Below are positions 17,928 to 26,860 of a stretch of DNA of 64,000 nt, piece by piece (within the stretch, counting starts at the first letter, position 1; each line of letters begins with the position of its first letter). The position numbers were made by a program, and so were the translations under genes. The notes beneath the pieces were generated by a model that saw nothing but the letters and a program-made list of their open reading frames with translations, was not told where the DNA came from and searched no databases. Origin of the DNA: Curtobacterium sp. SGAir0471 (GTDB taxonomy: Bacteria > Actinomycetota > Actinomycetes > Actinomycetales > Microbacteriaceae); assembly GCF_005490985.1 (NCBI RefSeq), contig NZ_CP027869.1:3224001-3288000 (forward strand), in the 5' to 3' direction.

Positions 17928-18944
17928 TCAGACCGTGGCGCCGCCTCCGACGAGTGACCGCGCCCGCACCGCCAGGTCCGGGTGGTCCGCGAACACCCCG
18001 TCCACCCCGGTCCGCAGCACCGAGGTGAACCACCGCTCCCAGTCGCCGTGCGCCGCCACGTCGCCCCCGCGTCGCAGCGGTGCCGGCAGGAACCGGTTCT
18101 CCGGCCGGAGCGTCCACGTGTAGACGGCGAGACCTGCGGCGTGCGCCCGCTCGACGATGACGCTGCGGACCGGCCGCGGGTCGTCGACGGCGACGCTGTC
18201 CGCCCCGGCCATCAGGGTCTTCAGGTCGACGCTGATCCCGTGGAACTCGGCGGCGAACCCGGCCAACGCGGCGTCCGTGCGCTCGGACGCCCACGAGGGG
18301 GCCGCCGACCCGTGGGCGGCGACCTCGTCCGCGGCGCTGCCACGGGCCTCCTGGAGGTACACGAGCCGACCGCCCGTGCCGAGCGAGCCGAGCTGGCGGA
18401 GCACCGTCTTCTCGAACGACTCGATCGTCAGCCGGTCGTCGCCGCGCCACCCGGCGTCGCCGAGCGCGTCGTCGAGCAGCTGCGCCATCGGGAACCCTGC
18501 CTGCTCGAAGAAGTGGGCGTGCTTGACCTCGGCGACGAGCCCGACCGGGCGCGGGGCCGCGTCGAGGATGCCGAGCAGGTCCTCGAGGCGCAGCACCCCG
18601 TCCTCGCCGTCGTGCGCCGCCGAGGCCGGACGGAGCTGCGGCAGCCGCTCGCGCACCCGGAGCGTCCGGAGCTCCTCCCACGTGAAGTCCTCGGTGAACC
18701 AGCCCGTCACGGTCTGCCCGTCGACGGTCTTCGTCGTCCGCAGGTGCGCGAACTCGGGGTGGTCGGCGACGTCGGTCGTGCCGGACACCTCGTTCTCGTG
18801 GCGGAGCACGAGCACGCCGTCCTTCGTCGGCACGAGGTCGGGCTCGATCGCATCGGCACCGAGCTCCACGGCCAGTTCGTAGGCGCTCCGGGAGTGTTCC
18901 GGTCGGTGGCCGGAGGCTCCTCGGTGGGCGATCACACGGGTCAT
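17928..18944 (-). CDS. Glycerophosphodiester phosphodiesterase family protein
   Basis: 338 aa from ATG 18944. It hydrolyses glycerophosphodiesters to glycerol-3-phosphate and an alcohol. The catalytic TIM-barrel signature is complete: VIAHRGASGHRPEHS (His-Arg), ADAIEPDLVPTKDG (Glu-Asp metal ligands) and LVLRHENEV (second His). The C-terminal strand region LAVYTWTLRPENRF and VDGVFADHPDLAVRA follow the family. No signal peptide, so a cytoplasmic enzyme. A CTACCGT -10 lies within about 10 bases of the start, suggesting a leaderless transcript. Confidence 0.92.
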   Translation of the reverse strand: MTRVIAHRGASGHRPEHSRSAYELAVELGADAIEPDLVPTKDGVLVLRHENEVSGTTDVADHPEFAHLRTTKTVDGQTVTGWFTEDFTWEELRTLRVRERLPQLRPASAAHDGEDGVLRLEDLLGILDAAPRPVGLVAEVKHAHFFEQAGFPMAQLLDDALGDAGWRGDDRLTIESFEKTVLRQLGSLGTGGRLVYLQEARGSAADEVAAHGSAAPSWASERTDAALAGFAAEFHGISVDLKTLMAGADSVAVDDPRPVRSVIVERAHAAGLAVYTWTLRPENRFLPAPLRRGGDVAAHGDWERWFTSVLRTGVDGVFADHPDLAVRARSLVGGGATV

Positions 18945-19057
18945 GCGCCGAACGGTAGCGGCTCCGCCCCACCGGCGGGTGTCCTGCGGGTGTGCCTGTG
19001 GACACATCCGTTCAGCCCGGGCCCGCTGTTCACAGCCGGCGCACGGAGGGTCGCACC

Positions 19058-20119
19058 GTGACCGTCCGACACCTGTCCACCGCCGTCGAGGCGCGCATCG
19101 ACCGCGCCGCCCGCCGACTCCTCGACGCCGGGCACCAACCGCACCGCCCGGTCCGCCTCGCCGTGACCGAGTTCCTGGTGTTCGGTGCGAAGCAGGCATG
19201 GGCGTGCACGTTCGGCGCGCTGCTGCTCGCGACCATGGTCGTGGTGCACCTGACCGTGCCGCCTGCTGCCCGGAACGACGTGCTCACGGTGTCCGCCGCA
19301 GCGGTCCAGGTCGGCATGCTCGTGTTCGGGCTCGAGACCGTGCGGGAACTCCGCGTGGTGCTGGTCTTCCACGTGGTCGGCACCGTGATGGAGGTCTTCA
19401 AGACCCACGTCGGCTCGTGGCAGTACGGCGACGACGGATGGCTCGTGCTGGCCGGCGTCCCGCTCTTCTCGGGGTTCATGTACGGTGCCGTCGGCTCGTA
19501 CATGGTCCGGGTCGTGCGGCTCTTCGACCTGCGCTTCGACCGCTGGCCGCGGCAGTGGCTCCTGGTCGTCGTCGCCACCGGCATCTACGCCAACTTCTTC
19601 GGCCACCACTTCGTCCGGGACGCCCGGTACGTGCTGCTCGCGCTGGTCGTGGCGCTCTTCGCGCGGACGACCATGCACGTCCGGGTGCACCGCGCGACGG
19701 TGCGGATGCCGGTCCTGGTCGCGATGGTCCTGGTCGCGCTGTTCATCTGGGCGGCGGAGGACATCGCGACCTGGGCCGGAGCCTGGACCTACCCGGACCA
19801 GACGAACGGCTGGCAACCGGTGACCCCGACCAAGGTCGTCGCCTGGCTGCTGCTGATGGTGATCTCGGTCGCGCTGGTCGCATGGCTGTACCCACAGGTC
19901 CGGTCCGCCCCCGGGGTCGCGGTCCGCGGACGCACGGCACCGTCCGGCCTGGAGGCGCGCCCCACCATCGCCCCGTCCGCACCCGTCCGGCGGTCGGCTG
20001 GCTCACGACGACCTCGGGGCAGCCACGCAGACCGCGACCGTAGGCTCCCGGTGTCGGGTCCACCGGACCCGCTTCCGCTCGCCGCGAATCCTCAGCCTTC
20101 CGCGACGGAGCGCCCCTAG
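19058..20119 (+). CDS. DUF817 family membrane protein with extended C-terminus
   Basis: 353 aa from GTG 19058. The DUF817 core (about residues 20-285) has around eight hydrophobic helices and the conserved charged and aromatic blocks EFLVFGAKQAWACTFG, VFKTHVGSWQYG, PLFSGFMYGAVGSYM, IYANFFGHHFVRDARY and AEDIATWAGAWTYPDQ. Function is unknown, though the pattern of conserved His, Glu and Asp is enzyme-like. The last ~70 residues (after WLYPQVRSAPG) are low-complexity Arg/Pro/Ala. They coincide with a copy of the CCTGGAGGCGCG repeat and with the promoter of the next gene, so the native stop has probably been lost. Confidence 0.82.
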   Translation: MTVRHLSTAVEARIDRAARRLLDAGHQPHRPVRLAVTEFLVFGAKQAWACTFGALLLATMVVVHLTVPPAARNDVLTVSAAAVQVGMLVFGLETVRELRVVLVFHVVGTVMEVFKTHVGSWQYGDDGWLVLAGVPLFSGFMYGAVGSYMVRVVRLFDLRFDRWPRQWLLVVVATGIYANFFGHHFVRDARYVLLALVVALFARTTMHVRVHRATVRMPVLVAMVLVALFIWAAEDIATWAGAWTYPDQTNGWQPVTPTKVVAWLLLMVISVALVAWLYPQVRSAPGVAVRGRTAPSGLEARPTIAPSAPVRRSAGSRRPRGSHADRDRRLPVSGPPDPLPLAANPQPSATERP

Positions 20120-20155
20120 GCTGAGAGGACGTAAATCTCCGAGGAAGAGGACACC

Positions 20156-21025
20156 ATGGCCTTCAAGCCCGGTTTCGACCAGTCCCCCGCCTTCAACGAC
20201 CAGGGCCGGAACGCCTGGGGCGCCGGCGCTGGTCAGCAGCAGGCGGGCTGGGGACGCACCCCACAGCAGGGGCAGTACCCGCAGCAGGGCGGCATGACGC
20301 CCGAGCAGCTGCAGTACATGTACGACCGCCCGACGGCGAGCCCGGTCGACACCGACCGCATGTCGTACGAGGACACCATCGTCAAGACGCTCCTCGCGTT
20401 CGGCGTGCTCCTCGTCGGTGCCGTCGCCGGCTGGAACCTGCCGCCGATCGTCTGGATCGTCGGCGCGATCGTCGGCTTCGTGCTGGCGCTCGTCAACACC
20501 TTCAAGAAGAAGCCATCGCCGGGGCTCGTCCTGGCGTACGCGTTCTTCGAGGGCCTGTTCGTCGGCGGTATCTCGGGGCTGTACAACGGGATGTGGGACG
20601 GCATCGTCACCCAGGCGGTGTTCGGCACGCTCGGCGTCTTCGCCGTGACGCTGCTGCTGTTCTCGTCGGGCAAGGTCCGCGCGACGCCGAAGGCGACCCG
20701 GTTCTTCCTCATCGCGATGGTCGGGTACCTGGTCTTCTCGCTCGTGAACCTCGTCCTGATGTGGACCGGCGTGACGAACACGGCGTTCGGCCTGCGAGGC
20801 GTCGAGATCTTCGGGATCCCCCTGGGCGTCCTGATCGGCATCTTCGTCGTGCTCATGGCGGCGTACTCGCTCGTGCTCGACTTCGACCAGATCAAGACCG
20901 GCGTCCAGCGCGGTGCTCCTCGCATCTACGCCTGGACCGCGGCGTTCGGTCTCATCGTCACCCTCGTGTGGCTGTACATCGAGATCCTGCGCATCCTCGC
21001 GATCCTGGCGAGCAACCGCGAGTAG
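20156..21025 (+). CDS. Bax inhibitor-1 / YccA family membrane protein
   Basis: 289 aa with a strong ribosome site (GAGGAAGAGG) and an upstream TAAAT-containing -10 candidate. The N-terminal ~60 residues are Gln/Gly-rich and cytoplasmic (QQQAGWGRTPQQGQYPQQGG). Seven hydrophobic segments follow, ending YAWTAAFGLIVTLVWLYIEILRILAIL, typical of the actinobacterial branch of this family. The IVLDFDQI-type motif (SLVLDFDQIKTGVQRG) contains the Asp residues implicated in cation or pH sensing in BsYetJ. The physiological role in actinobacteria is not known. Confidence 0.92.
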   Translation: MAFKPGFDQSPAFNDQGRNAWGAGAGQQQAGWGRTPQQGQYPQQGGMTPEQLQYMYDRPTASPVDTDRMSYEDTIVKTLLAFGVLLVGAVAGWNLPPIVWIVGAIVGFVLALVNTFKKKPSPGLVLAYAFFEGLFVGGISGLYNGMWDGIVTQAVFGTLGVFAVTLLLFSSGKVRATPKATRFFLIAMVGYLVFSLVNLVLMWTGVTNTAFGLRGVEIFGIPLGVLIGIFVVLMAAYSLVLDFDQIKTGVQRGAPRIYAWTAAFGLIVTLVWLYIEILRILAILASNRE

Positions 21026-21041
21026 CTTCCACCCGATCGAC

Positions 21042-21073
21042 CGAAGGGCCCCGGCACATGCCGGGGCCCTTCG
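21042..21073 (+). terminator. Rho-independent-like terminator after the Bax-inhibitor gene
   Basis: A near-perfect stem of about 15 bp (CGAAGGGCCCCGGCA / TGCCGGGGCCCTTCG) begins 16 bases after the stop. Confidence 0.85.
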
Positions 21074-21138
21074 TCGTCCCCGGGGCCGGTGCTCGGCGTC
21101 CGTCGCTCGGCACGACGCCTGGTACCGCGCCGCTCTCG

Positions 21139-21217
21139 TCGCACGACTTGCCGCTCGACTTCGGCGCCGACGGCATGTCGTGCGACCGGAACGATCGGCG
21201 GCGGCATGTCGTGCGAT
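21139..21217. repeat. Three copies of TCGCACGACATGCCG, in mixed orientation
   Basis: One reversed copy TCGCACGACTTGCCG (21139-21153) and two forward copies containing GGCATGTCGTGCGA (near 21171-21184 and 21203-21216). The first and second form an inverted repeat. The gap is between the convergent Bax-inhibitor and guaA terminators and codes for nothing. Confidence 0.65.
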
Positions 21218-21240
21218 GGGAGCACGACGCCCGGACGCGA

Positions 21241-21275
21241 CGAGGGCCCGGCACGCAGTGCGTACCGGGCCCTCG
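21241..21275 (-). terminator. Terminator after guaA
   Basis: Stem CGAGGGCCCGG / CCGGGCCCTCG around an internal CACGCAGTGCG loop, 15 bases past the guaA stop on the minus strand. Confidence 0.8.
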
Positions 21276-21290
21276 GGCATCAGGGAGTGA

Positions 21291-22886
21291 CTACTCCCAC
21301 TCGATCGTCCCCGGCGGCTTCGACGTGACGTCGAGCACGACGCGGTTCACGTCGCGGACCTCGTTCGTGATGCGGTTCGAGATCTTCGCCAGGGTGTCGT
21401 ACGGCAGACGCGTCCAGTCGGCGGTCATGGCGTCCTCCGACGAGACCGGACGGAGCACGATCGGGTGCCCGTAGGTCCGGCCGTCTCCCTGGACGCCCAC
21501 GGAGCGGACGTCGGCGAGCAGGACGACCGGGCACTGCCAGATCTCCTCGTCGAGGCCGGCTGCGGTGAGTTCCTCGCGCGCGATCTTGTCAGCGGCACGG
21601 AGCAGCTCGAGGCGGTCCTTCGTGACCTCGCCGACGATGCGGATGCCGAGCCCGGGGCCGGGGAACGGCTGCCGACCGACGATGACCTCGGGCAGCCCGA
21701 GCTCGCGACCGACCGCACGGACCTCGTCCTTGAACAGGGTCCGCAGCGGCTCGACGAGCTCGAACGTCATGTCCTCGGGCAGACCGCCCACGTTGTGGTG
21801 CGACTTGATGTTCGCCGTACCGGAACCGCCGCCGGACTCGACCACGTCGGGGTAGAGCGTGCCCTGGACGAGGAACTTGACCTCACCGCTGTCGGAGTCC
21901 GACGCCGCCGCGTCCGCACGGGCCTCGAGCACGAGGGCCTCGGCAGCCGCCTCGAACGTGCGGATGAACTCGCGCCCGATGATCTTGCGCTTCTGCTCCG
22001 GGTCGCTGACCCCGGCGAGGGCGTCGAGGAACTGCTGCTCGGCGTCGACCGTCACCAGGCGGACGCCGGTGGAGGCGACGTAGTCCTCTTCCACCTGCTT
22101 GCGCTCGTCGGCACGCAGGAGCCCGTGGTCGACGAAGACGCACGTGAGCTGGTCGCCGACGGCCTCGTGCACCAGGGCAGCGGCGACGGCGGAGTCGACC
22201 CCGCCGGAGAGCCCGGCGATGACCCGTGCCGAGCCGACCTGCTCCTTGATGCGGGCGACCTGCTCCTCGATGACGTTCGCGGAGTTCCAGTCACCGGGGA
22301 GACCAGCGGCGCGGTGCAGGAAGTTCTCGAGCACGGCCTGACCGTACGCGGAGTGCTTGACCTCGGGGTGCCACTGCACGCCGTAGAGCTTGCGCTCGTC
22401 GGAGGCGAACGCGGCGACCGGGGTCGACGCGCTGGACGCCAGGACCTCGAAGCCCTCCGGGGCCTTCGCCACCGAGTCGCCGTGCGACATCCAGGTGACC
22501 TGGGACGCCGGCTGGTCGCCGAGCAGCACGCTGTCGGTGCCCGAGACGGTCACGTCCGTGGCGCCGTACTCGCGGAGCCCGGTGTGCGCGACCTCGCCGC
22601 CGAGCGACTTCGCCATGGCCTGGAAGCCGTAGCAGATGCCGAGCACGGGGACCCCGAGGTCGAGGATCTCGCCGTCGAGCGACGGAGCGCCGTCCTCGTA
22701 CACGGACGAGGGGCCGCCGGAGAGCACGATGGCCGCCGGGTCCTTCTCGCGGACCTCGTCCGCCGTGATCGAGTGCGGGACGATCTCGCTGTAGACGTTC
22801 GCCTCACGCACGCGCCGTGCGATCAGCTGGGCGTACTGGGCGCCGAAGTCGACGACCAGGACGGGGCGCTGTTCGGTCTCGCTCAC
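21291..22886 (-). CDS. guaA: Glutamine-hydrolysing GMP synthase
   Basis: 531 aa from GTG 22886. It converts XMP to GMP with glutamine and ATP. The class I amidotransferase domain carries [17 protein letters not shown] (nucleophile Cys) and [10 protein letters not shown] (His-Glu of the triad). The ATP-pyrophosphatase domain has [15 protein letters not shown] (P-loop). The C-terminal dimerisation domain ends KPPGTIEWE, the invariant GuaA C-terminus. The start overlaps the DUF3817 stop as GTGA, so it is cotranslated from the upstream operon. Confidence 0.98.
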   Translation of the reverse strand: MSETEQRPVLVVDFGAQYAQLIARRVREANVYSEIVPHSITADEVREKDPAAIVLSGGPSSVYEDGAPSLDGEILDLGVPVLGICYGFQAMAKSLGGEVAHTGLREYGATDVTVSGTDSVLLGDQPASQVTWMSHGDSVAKAPEGFEVLASSASTPVAAFASDERKLYGVQWHPEVKHSAYGQAVLENFLHRAAGLPGDWNSANVIEEQVARIKEQVGSARVIAGLSGGVDSAVAAALVHEAVGDQLTCVFVDHGLLRADERKQVEEDYVASTGVRLVTVDAEQQFLDALAGVSDPEQKRKIIGREFIRTFEAAAEALVLEARADAAASDSDSGEVKFLVQGTLYPDVVESGGGSGTANIKSHHNVGGLPEDMTFELVEPLRTLFKDEVRAVGRELGLPEVIVGRQPFPGPGLGIRIVGEVTKDRLELLRAADKIAREELTAAGLDEEIWQCPVVLLADVRSVGVQGDGRTYGHPIVLRPVSSEDAMTADWTRLPYDTLAKISNRITNEVRDVNRVVLDVTSKPPGTIEWE

Positions 22887-23329
22887 CGAGCGGCCTCCTT
22901 CTCACGCTGCTGGGCAGCGGTCAGCTCGTGGTAGGTGTCCATGGCCTTCTGCTGCATGCGGTGCTCGACCACGAAGGACATGAACGGGATGATGCCGCCG
23001 AGGGCGATGAGCAGGAAGCGCGACGGCCTCCAGCGCATGATGCTCCACAGGCGGAAGTCCGTGAACAGGTACAGCACGTACAGCCAGCCGTGCGCGATGA
23101 GGATCGCGATCGACAGGTTGAACGTGCCAGGCGCTTCACCCGCGGTGCCGTTCGGCACGAAGAACGGGCCGTTGCCGAGCTGCATCTCGAGCTGCAGCGG
23201 CGTGTACTTGATGACGACCTCGATGACGAGGGCGAGCAGCAGCACGCCGGTGATGTACGCGGAGATGCGGTACCACCTCACCGCGCCCGGGATCTTCGGG
23301 ATGTCACGCGTGCGGACGGTCAGGGCCAT
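22883..23329 (-). CDS. DUF3817 integral membrane protein
   Basis: 148 aa. After a polar N-terminus come three hydrophobic segments ([59 protein letters not shown]), with the family-typical FRISAYxTGV and HGWLYVLYL patterns. The C-terminus is charged and probably cytoplasmic. Members commonly neighbour guaA in actinobacteria, but no biochemical role is known. The stop overlaps the guaA start; SURF1 lies 10 bases downstream of its ATG on the chromosome and is transcribed before it. Confidence 0.88.
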   Translation of the reverse strand: MALTVRTRDIPKIPGAVRWYRISAYITGVLLLALVIEVVIKYTPLQLEMQLGNGPFFVPNGTAGEAPGTFNLSIAILIAHGWLYVLYLFTDFRLWSIMRWRPSRFLLIALGGIIPFMSFVVEHRMQQKAMDTYHELTAAQQREKEAAR

Positions 23330-23339
23330 GCAGTCGATC

Positions 23340-24116
23340 CTACCGTCGCACCGGGGTGGGCTCGGCTGCCTGAGCGGCCTCGCGGGCGTCCTCCTGCTCG
23401 CGCTCCCAGGCGTCCTTCACGAACCGGTACCAGAGGAACACGGCGAACCCGGCGAACACGACCCACTCGATCGCGTAGAAGAGGTTGAGCCAGTCGAAGC
23501 GGACCTCGCGCGTCGGGGCGCGGTCGGCGATGGTGCCGAGGTCGGCGGCCTTCGCGGTGGTGCCGTCGGCGACGACGTACCCGATGTACATCCGGTCGTC
23601 GAAGGCCTTCCAGGTGTTCACGAACCGGGCCGGCGCCACGGCGGAGTACTCGCCCTTGCTGTAGGCGTCCTGGTCTGGGGACTCCGCCGGGTAGTAGCGG
23701 CCCTGCACCGTGAGCTCCTGGCCGTCGGTCAGCCGCTCGCCCCCGGCCTCGGCCTGACGCCGCTCGTCCGACCAGCCGATCACCACCGGCAGGCTGGCGC
23801 CGGTCTCGGTGTCGACGAGGTGTCCGATCGCCTGGTAGGTGCCGCCGCCGGAGCGCCCGGTCAGGATCGTCGTGTCACCGGCGACGAACGTGCCGGTGAC
23901 GGTCACGCGCTGCCCCGCGATGTTCTCCGACGCCGCGCGCCCGGGCTCGGTGACGTCGTCGAGCGACCTCCGCGTCTCGGTCGTCGCCGGCAGCGGCTTG
24001 CCGTTCGCGATGCTCCGTTCGAGCTGCCACTTGCCGAGGCCGGCGAAGACCCCCGCGAGCACCAGCGCCAGCAGGAGCAGTGCGATCCACCTCGGTCGTC
24101 GGGCTACGGCCCACAT
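23340..24116 (-). CDS. SURF1 family cytochrome oxidase assembly protein
   Basis: 258 aa. N-terminal membrane anchor (RWIALLLLALVLAGVFAGLGKWQLERS) and C-terminal anchor (LNLFYAIEWVVFAGFAVFLWYRFVKDAW) flank an extracytoplasmic domain, the SURF1 topology. The GKWQLER motif after the first helix and the region with VTGTFVAGDTTIL and VVIGWSDE are family-typical. SURF1 proteins assist haem a insertion in aa3 oxidase. It lies 6 bases from the antiporter gene, so it is in one minus-strand operon with khtT and khtU upstream and DUF3817 and guaA downstream. Confidence 0.92.
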   Translation of the reverse strand: MWAVARRPRWIALLLLALVLAGVFAGLGKWQLERSIANGKPLPATTETRRSLDDVTEPGRAASENIAGQRVTVTGTFVAGDTTILTGRSGGGTYQAIGHLVDTETGASLPVVIGWSDERRQAEAGGERLTDGQELTVQGRYYPAESPDQDAYSKGEYSAVAPARFVNTWKAFDDRMYIGYVVADGTTAKAADLGTIADRAPTREVRFDWLNLFYAIEWVVFAGFAVFLWYRFVKDAWEREQEDAREAAQAAEPTPVRR

Positions 24117-24121
24117 CTGTA

Positions 24122-25621
24122 TCAGTACTCCGCATCGCGCTGGCGGACCGGGCGCTTCGGGCGCTCGGCAGGGATGTCGACCGGCGACGTCACGGGTTCG
24201 CTCGTCGCCGGCTCCGGAGACCCATTCTCGCGCTCTTCCCTGCCCGCAGCCTCCACGAGGGCGAACTCCTCGGCGAACTGCCGGTCGCGCTCGGCACGAC
24301 GGGCGGCGGCCGCGGCGTCCTGGTCGGCCACGGCGGCCTCGGCGGCGGTGTCGACCGCCTCGTCGAGGGCCGGCCCCGCCGGGACGCCGCCACCCGCAGC
24401 CGCGGCCCCGCCGCGACCGAGCCGCGCACGCAGGCGCTGGCGCAGCCGCGCCACCCGGGCCGGACGCACCACGAGGCGGCCGATCCGGTCCGAGTTCACG
24501 GCGAGCAGCGGACCCAGGACGGCCATCACGAGCACGTAGAGGCCCGCGAAGGCGGTGATCCGCGCCTCCAGGCCGGCGGCAGCCGACAGCGTCGCGAGGA
24601 TGAGCGCGAACTCGCCACGGTTCACCAGGATGACCGCGGTGTTGATGCCCTGCTGGACGTCGAAGCCGTTCATCCGGGCGACGATCTGCCCGGCGACGGC
24701 GTTCAGCACGACCGTCATGCCGATCGCGCCGAGGACGGGCCAGAGCACCTCGCCGAAGGTCGACAGGTCGAGCCCGAGGCCGAAGTTCACGAAGAAGAAC
24801 GCGGCGAAGACGTCGCGCATCGGCAGGGCGAGCTGCTCGATGCGGTCCCGGTAGCGGGTCGCACCGCAGAGCAGGCCGATCACGAACGCCCCGATGGCGT
24901 CGGTCACGCCGAGCAGGTCGCCGATGCCACCGAACATCACCGCGAGGCCGAAGAACAGCACGGTGAACAGCTCGTCGTCACGGGTCGCGAAGATCTTCGA
25001 CACCCACTTGCCGGCGAACCGGGCGAGGGTGAACATCACGACGAGGAACCCGAAGGCGAGGGCGAGCTTGCCGACCACGGCCCACAGGTTCGTGTCGCCG
25101 GACAGCACGACCGAGACGATCGCCAGGTAGATGGCGATGAAGACGTCCTCGATCACGGTGACGCCGAGGATCATCGGGGTCTCGTCGTTCGCCAGGCGTC
25201 GCAGCTCGATGAGCAGCTTCGTCACGATCGCGCTCGACGACGTCGCCGTCATGCCCGCGATGATCAGGGCCTCGCGGGTCCCCCAGCCGAGCGAGAACCC
25301 GAACGCGAAGCCGATCCCCATGTTGATCGCGACGTAGGTACCACCGGAGACCAGGAGCTTCCCGGCGTTGCCGTAGAACTCCTCCTGGTCGAACTCCAAC
25401 CCGAGGTTGAAGAGCAGCAGGATGAGACCGAAGGTCGCGATCAACTCGATCGTGTGCGACTCGACGTTCAGGCCGATCCACGGGGTGTGCGGGCTCGCGA
25501 TGAGCCCGACCACCATGTAGATGGGGATGGCGGGCAGGCCGATGGTCTTGCCCAGGCGTCCGAGGACGTAGGCGATGATGAACAGGCCGCCGATGGTCAG
25601 CAGCTCACCACCCAGGTGCAT
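24122..25621 (-). CDS. Cation:proton antiporter, CPA2 family (KhtU/KefB-like)
   Basis: 499 aa. Residues 1-390 form 12-13 hydrophobic helices of a Na+/H+-exchanger fold, with IATFGLILLLFNLGLEFDQEEF, GMTATSSSAIVTKLLIEL and the ion-site region LGVTDAIGAFVIGLL. The C-terminal ~110 residues are a charged, Ala/Arg/Glu-rich cytoplasmic tail with no KTN/RCK domain. The RCK-like C domain is supplied by the adjacent gene upstream. By analogy with Bacillus KhtTU, it is probably a K+ (or NH4+) efflux antiporter. Confidence 0.9.
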   Translation of the reverse strand: MHLGGELLTIGGLFIIAYVLGRLGKTIGLPAIPIYMVVGLIASPHTPWIGLNVESHTIELIATFGLILLLFNLGLEFDQEEFYGNAGKLLVSGGTYVAINMGIGFAFGFSLGWGTREALIIAGMTATSSSAIVTKLLIELRRLANDETPMILGVTVIEDVFIAIYLAIVSVVLSGDTNLWAVVGKLALAFGFLVVMFTLARFAGKWVSKIFATRDDELFTVLFFGLAVMFGGIGDLLGVTDAIGAFVIGLLCGATRYRDRIEQLALPMRDVFAAFFFVNFGLGLDLSTFGEVLWPVLGAIGMTVVLNAVAGQIVARMNGFDVQQGINTAVILVNRGEFALILATLSAAAGLEARITAFAGLYVLVMAVLGPLLAVNSDRIGRLVVRPARVARLRQRLRARLGRGGAAAAGGGVPAGPALDEAVDTAAEAAVADQDAAAAARRAERDRQFAEEFALVEAAGREERENGSPEPATSEPVTSPVDIPAERPKRPVRQRDAEY

Positions 25622-25624
25622 CCG

Positions 25625-26155
25625 CTAGCTCCCGGGCGGCGCCTCGGCGGCCGCGGCCGCGAGCTGACCGCTGCGGTAGAAGGAGAACGCCTTGGCGACC
25701 TTCTCGGGTGCGCCGGCAACGACGATGGTGTCACCGGGGAACACGACGAAGTCGGGCGAGGGCGCGGGGTTCGCGCTGTCGCCGCGGACGACCGCGACGA
25801 CGGTCAGGCCGATGAAGCCCGAGTCGTGCAGGTCGCCGAGGGGCTTGCCGGCGATGGCGTCCTCGTAGTCGACGCTGAACCAGTCGATCGACAGGCCGGG
25901 GATCTCGTCGAGCTTGTCGAGGCCCTCGGTGATCCGGGTCCCGCCGAGCAGTTCGGCGAGGGTGTGCGCCTCGTCCTCGCTCAGGCGGAGCGAGACCTTC
26001 TCGGACTTGTCCGCGCCGTCGGAGACGTCGGCGAACGAGATGAGGTCGGAGTGCCCCGACCGGTGCGTGATGACACCGCACTTGCCACCGTCGTCGGTGT
26101 AGAAGCTGTGCAGCACGCCGACTCCGGGGAGTTTGACGCGATGGACGTCGACCAT
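25625..26155 (-). CDS. Antiporter regulatory subunit with TrkA-C domain (KhtT-like)
   Basis: 176 aa from ATG 26155, chosen because a good AAGGGAG ribosome site precedes it. The N-terminal ~75 residues are an alpha/beta region (VKLPGVGVLHSFYTDDGGKCGVITHRSG). The C-terminal half is a TrkA-C (RCK-C) ligand-binding domain: SGFIGLTVVAVVRGD, then PSPDFVVFPGDTIVVAGAPEKVAKAF. In KhtT this domain binds cyclic di-AMP and controls KhtU. It is 3 bases upstream of the antiporter gene and should form a complex with it. Confidence 0.9.
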   Translation of the reverse strand: MVDVHRVKLPGVGVLHSFYTDDGGKCGVITHRSGHSDLISFADVSDGADKSEKVSLRLSEDEAHTLAELLGGTRITEGLDKLDEIPGLSIDWFSVDYEDAIAGKPLGDLHDSGFIGLTVVAVVRGDSANPAPSPDFVVFPGDTIVVAGAPEKVAKAFSFYRSGQLAAAAAEAPPGS

Positions 26156-26229
26156 GATGGCTCCCTTGGTGAGTACCCCGATGATAACCACCGGGTCGCT
26201 CCGGCCATTCCGCACGCTACGGTCGTGCC

Positions 26230-26748
26230 ATGGGGAACACACGGGGGGCCGTCCGCATCGTCGTCGCCGTCGTCGGGGTGGTGGTCGTCGCGGCGTACGC
26301 GGCACTGCTGGCCGTCAACGCGCTCGTGCTCGATCCGCTCGCGGCGGTGCCCGGGGCGACCCTGCCCGAGGTCCACGCCCGCGTCGGCGCTGCCGGGTTC
26401 TCCGTCGCCGGTGACGTCCGGGGCGTCGTGGTCGTCGCGTCGATCGGGGTGGTCCTGGCCCTCGCCGCGGCGGTCGTCGGGCTCGCGGCACGGCTGCCCG
26501 CGACGGTGGTCGCCGTGCTGCACCTCGGCGTCCTGGCCGCGGGTGCGCTCGCGACCTTCCAGTCGGGGTTCTGGCTCGGCATGGACGTCGCCGACACGTT
26601 CGGCACGAGCGGCGGCGCGCACACGATCTGGGCGGGCGTGCTGTACCTGACCAGCCTCGCCGCGTTCGTCGCGATCCCGGTCGTCCTGTTCGCGACGATG
26701 GTCCGCACCCTCAGGACGCAACGTCGGCGGCAGCTCGCAGCGGGGTAG
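26230..26748 (+). CDS. Hypothetical four-helix membrane protein
   Basis: 172 aa, MGNTRGAVRIVVAVVG. Four hydrophobic segments: residues ~8-32, 63-85, 92-112 and 132-160. The long first extracytoplasmic loop contains PEVHARVGAAGFSVAG. A CTACGGT -10 lies about 10 bases before the ATG, pointing to a near-leaderless transcript. It is divergent from khtT with about 75 bases between starts. No family is recognised. Confidence 0.65.
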   Translation: MGNTRGAVRIVVAVVGVVVVAAYAALLAVNALVLDPLAAVPGATLPEVHARVGAAGFSVAGDVRGVVVVASIGVVLALAAAVVGLAARLPATVVAVLHLGVLAAGALATFQSGFWLGMDVADTFGTSGGAHTIWAGVLYLTSLAAFVAIPVVLFATMVRTLRTQRRRQLAAG

Positions 26749-26810
26749 TGCTGCGAGGGACCGCCGACGTTGCGTTCCGCGGGTCGGGACCAGGCGGGGC
26801 GCGGCCCGGT

Positions 26811-26858
26811 GACGGACGGGAGGCGCGGGGCGGGGCCGCCACGCGCCTGGCGTCCGTC
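26811..26858. terminator. Repeat-derived hairpin between convergent genes
   Basis: Arms GACGGACGGGAGGCGCG and CGCGCCTGGCGTCCGTC pair with two adjacent mismatches. It lies 2 bases past the glpD stop and 62 bases past the plus-strand gene's stop, so it could end both. It belongs to the GGACGGGAGGCGCG repeat family. Confidence 0.6.
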
Positions 26859-26860
26859 GC

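Noticed and set aside
24080..26650. 856-codon plus-strand frame across the antiporter genes
   Set aside because: It is antisense to SURF1, khtU and khtT, which have complete family signatures; its composition (Asp/His/Glu/Gly) is that of a shadow frame.
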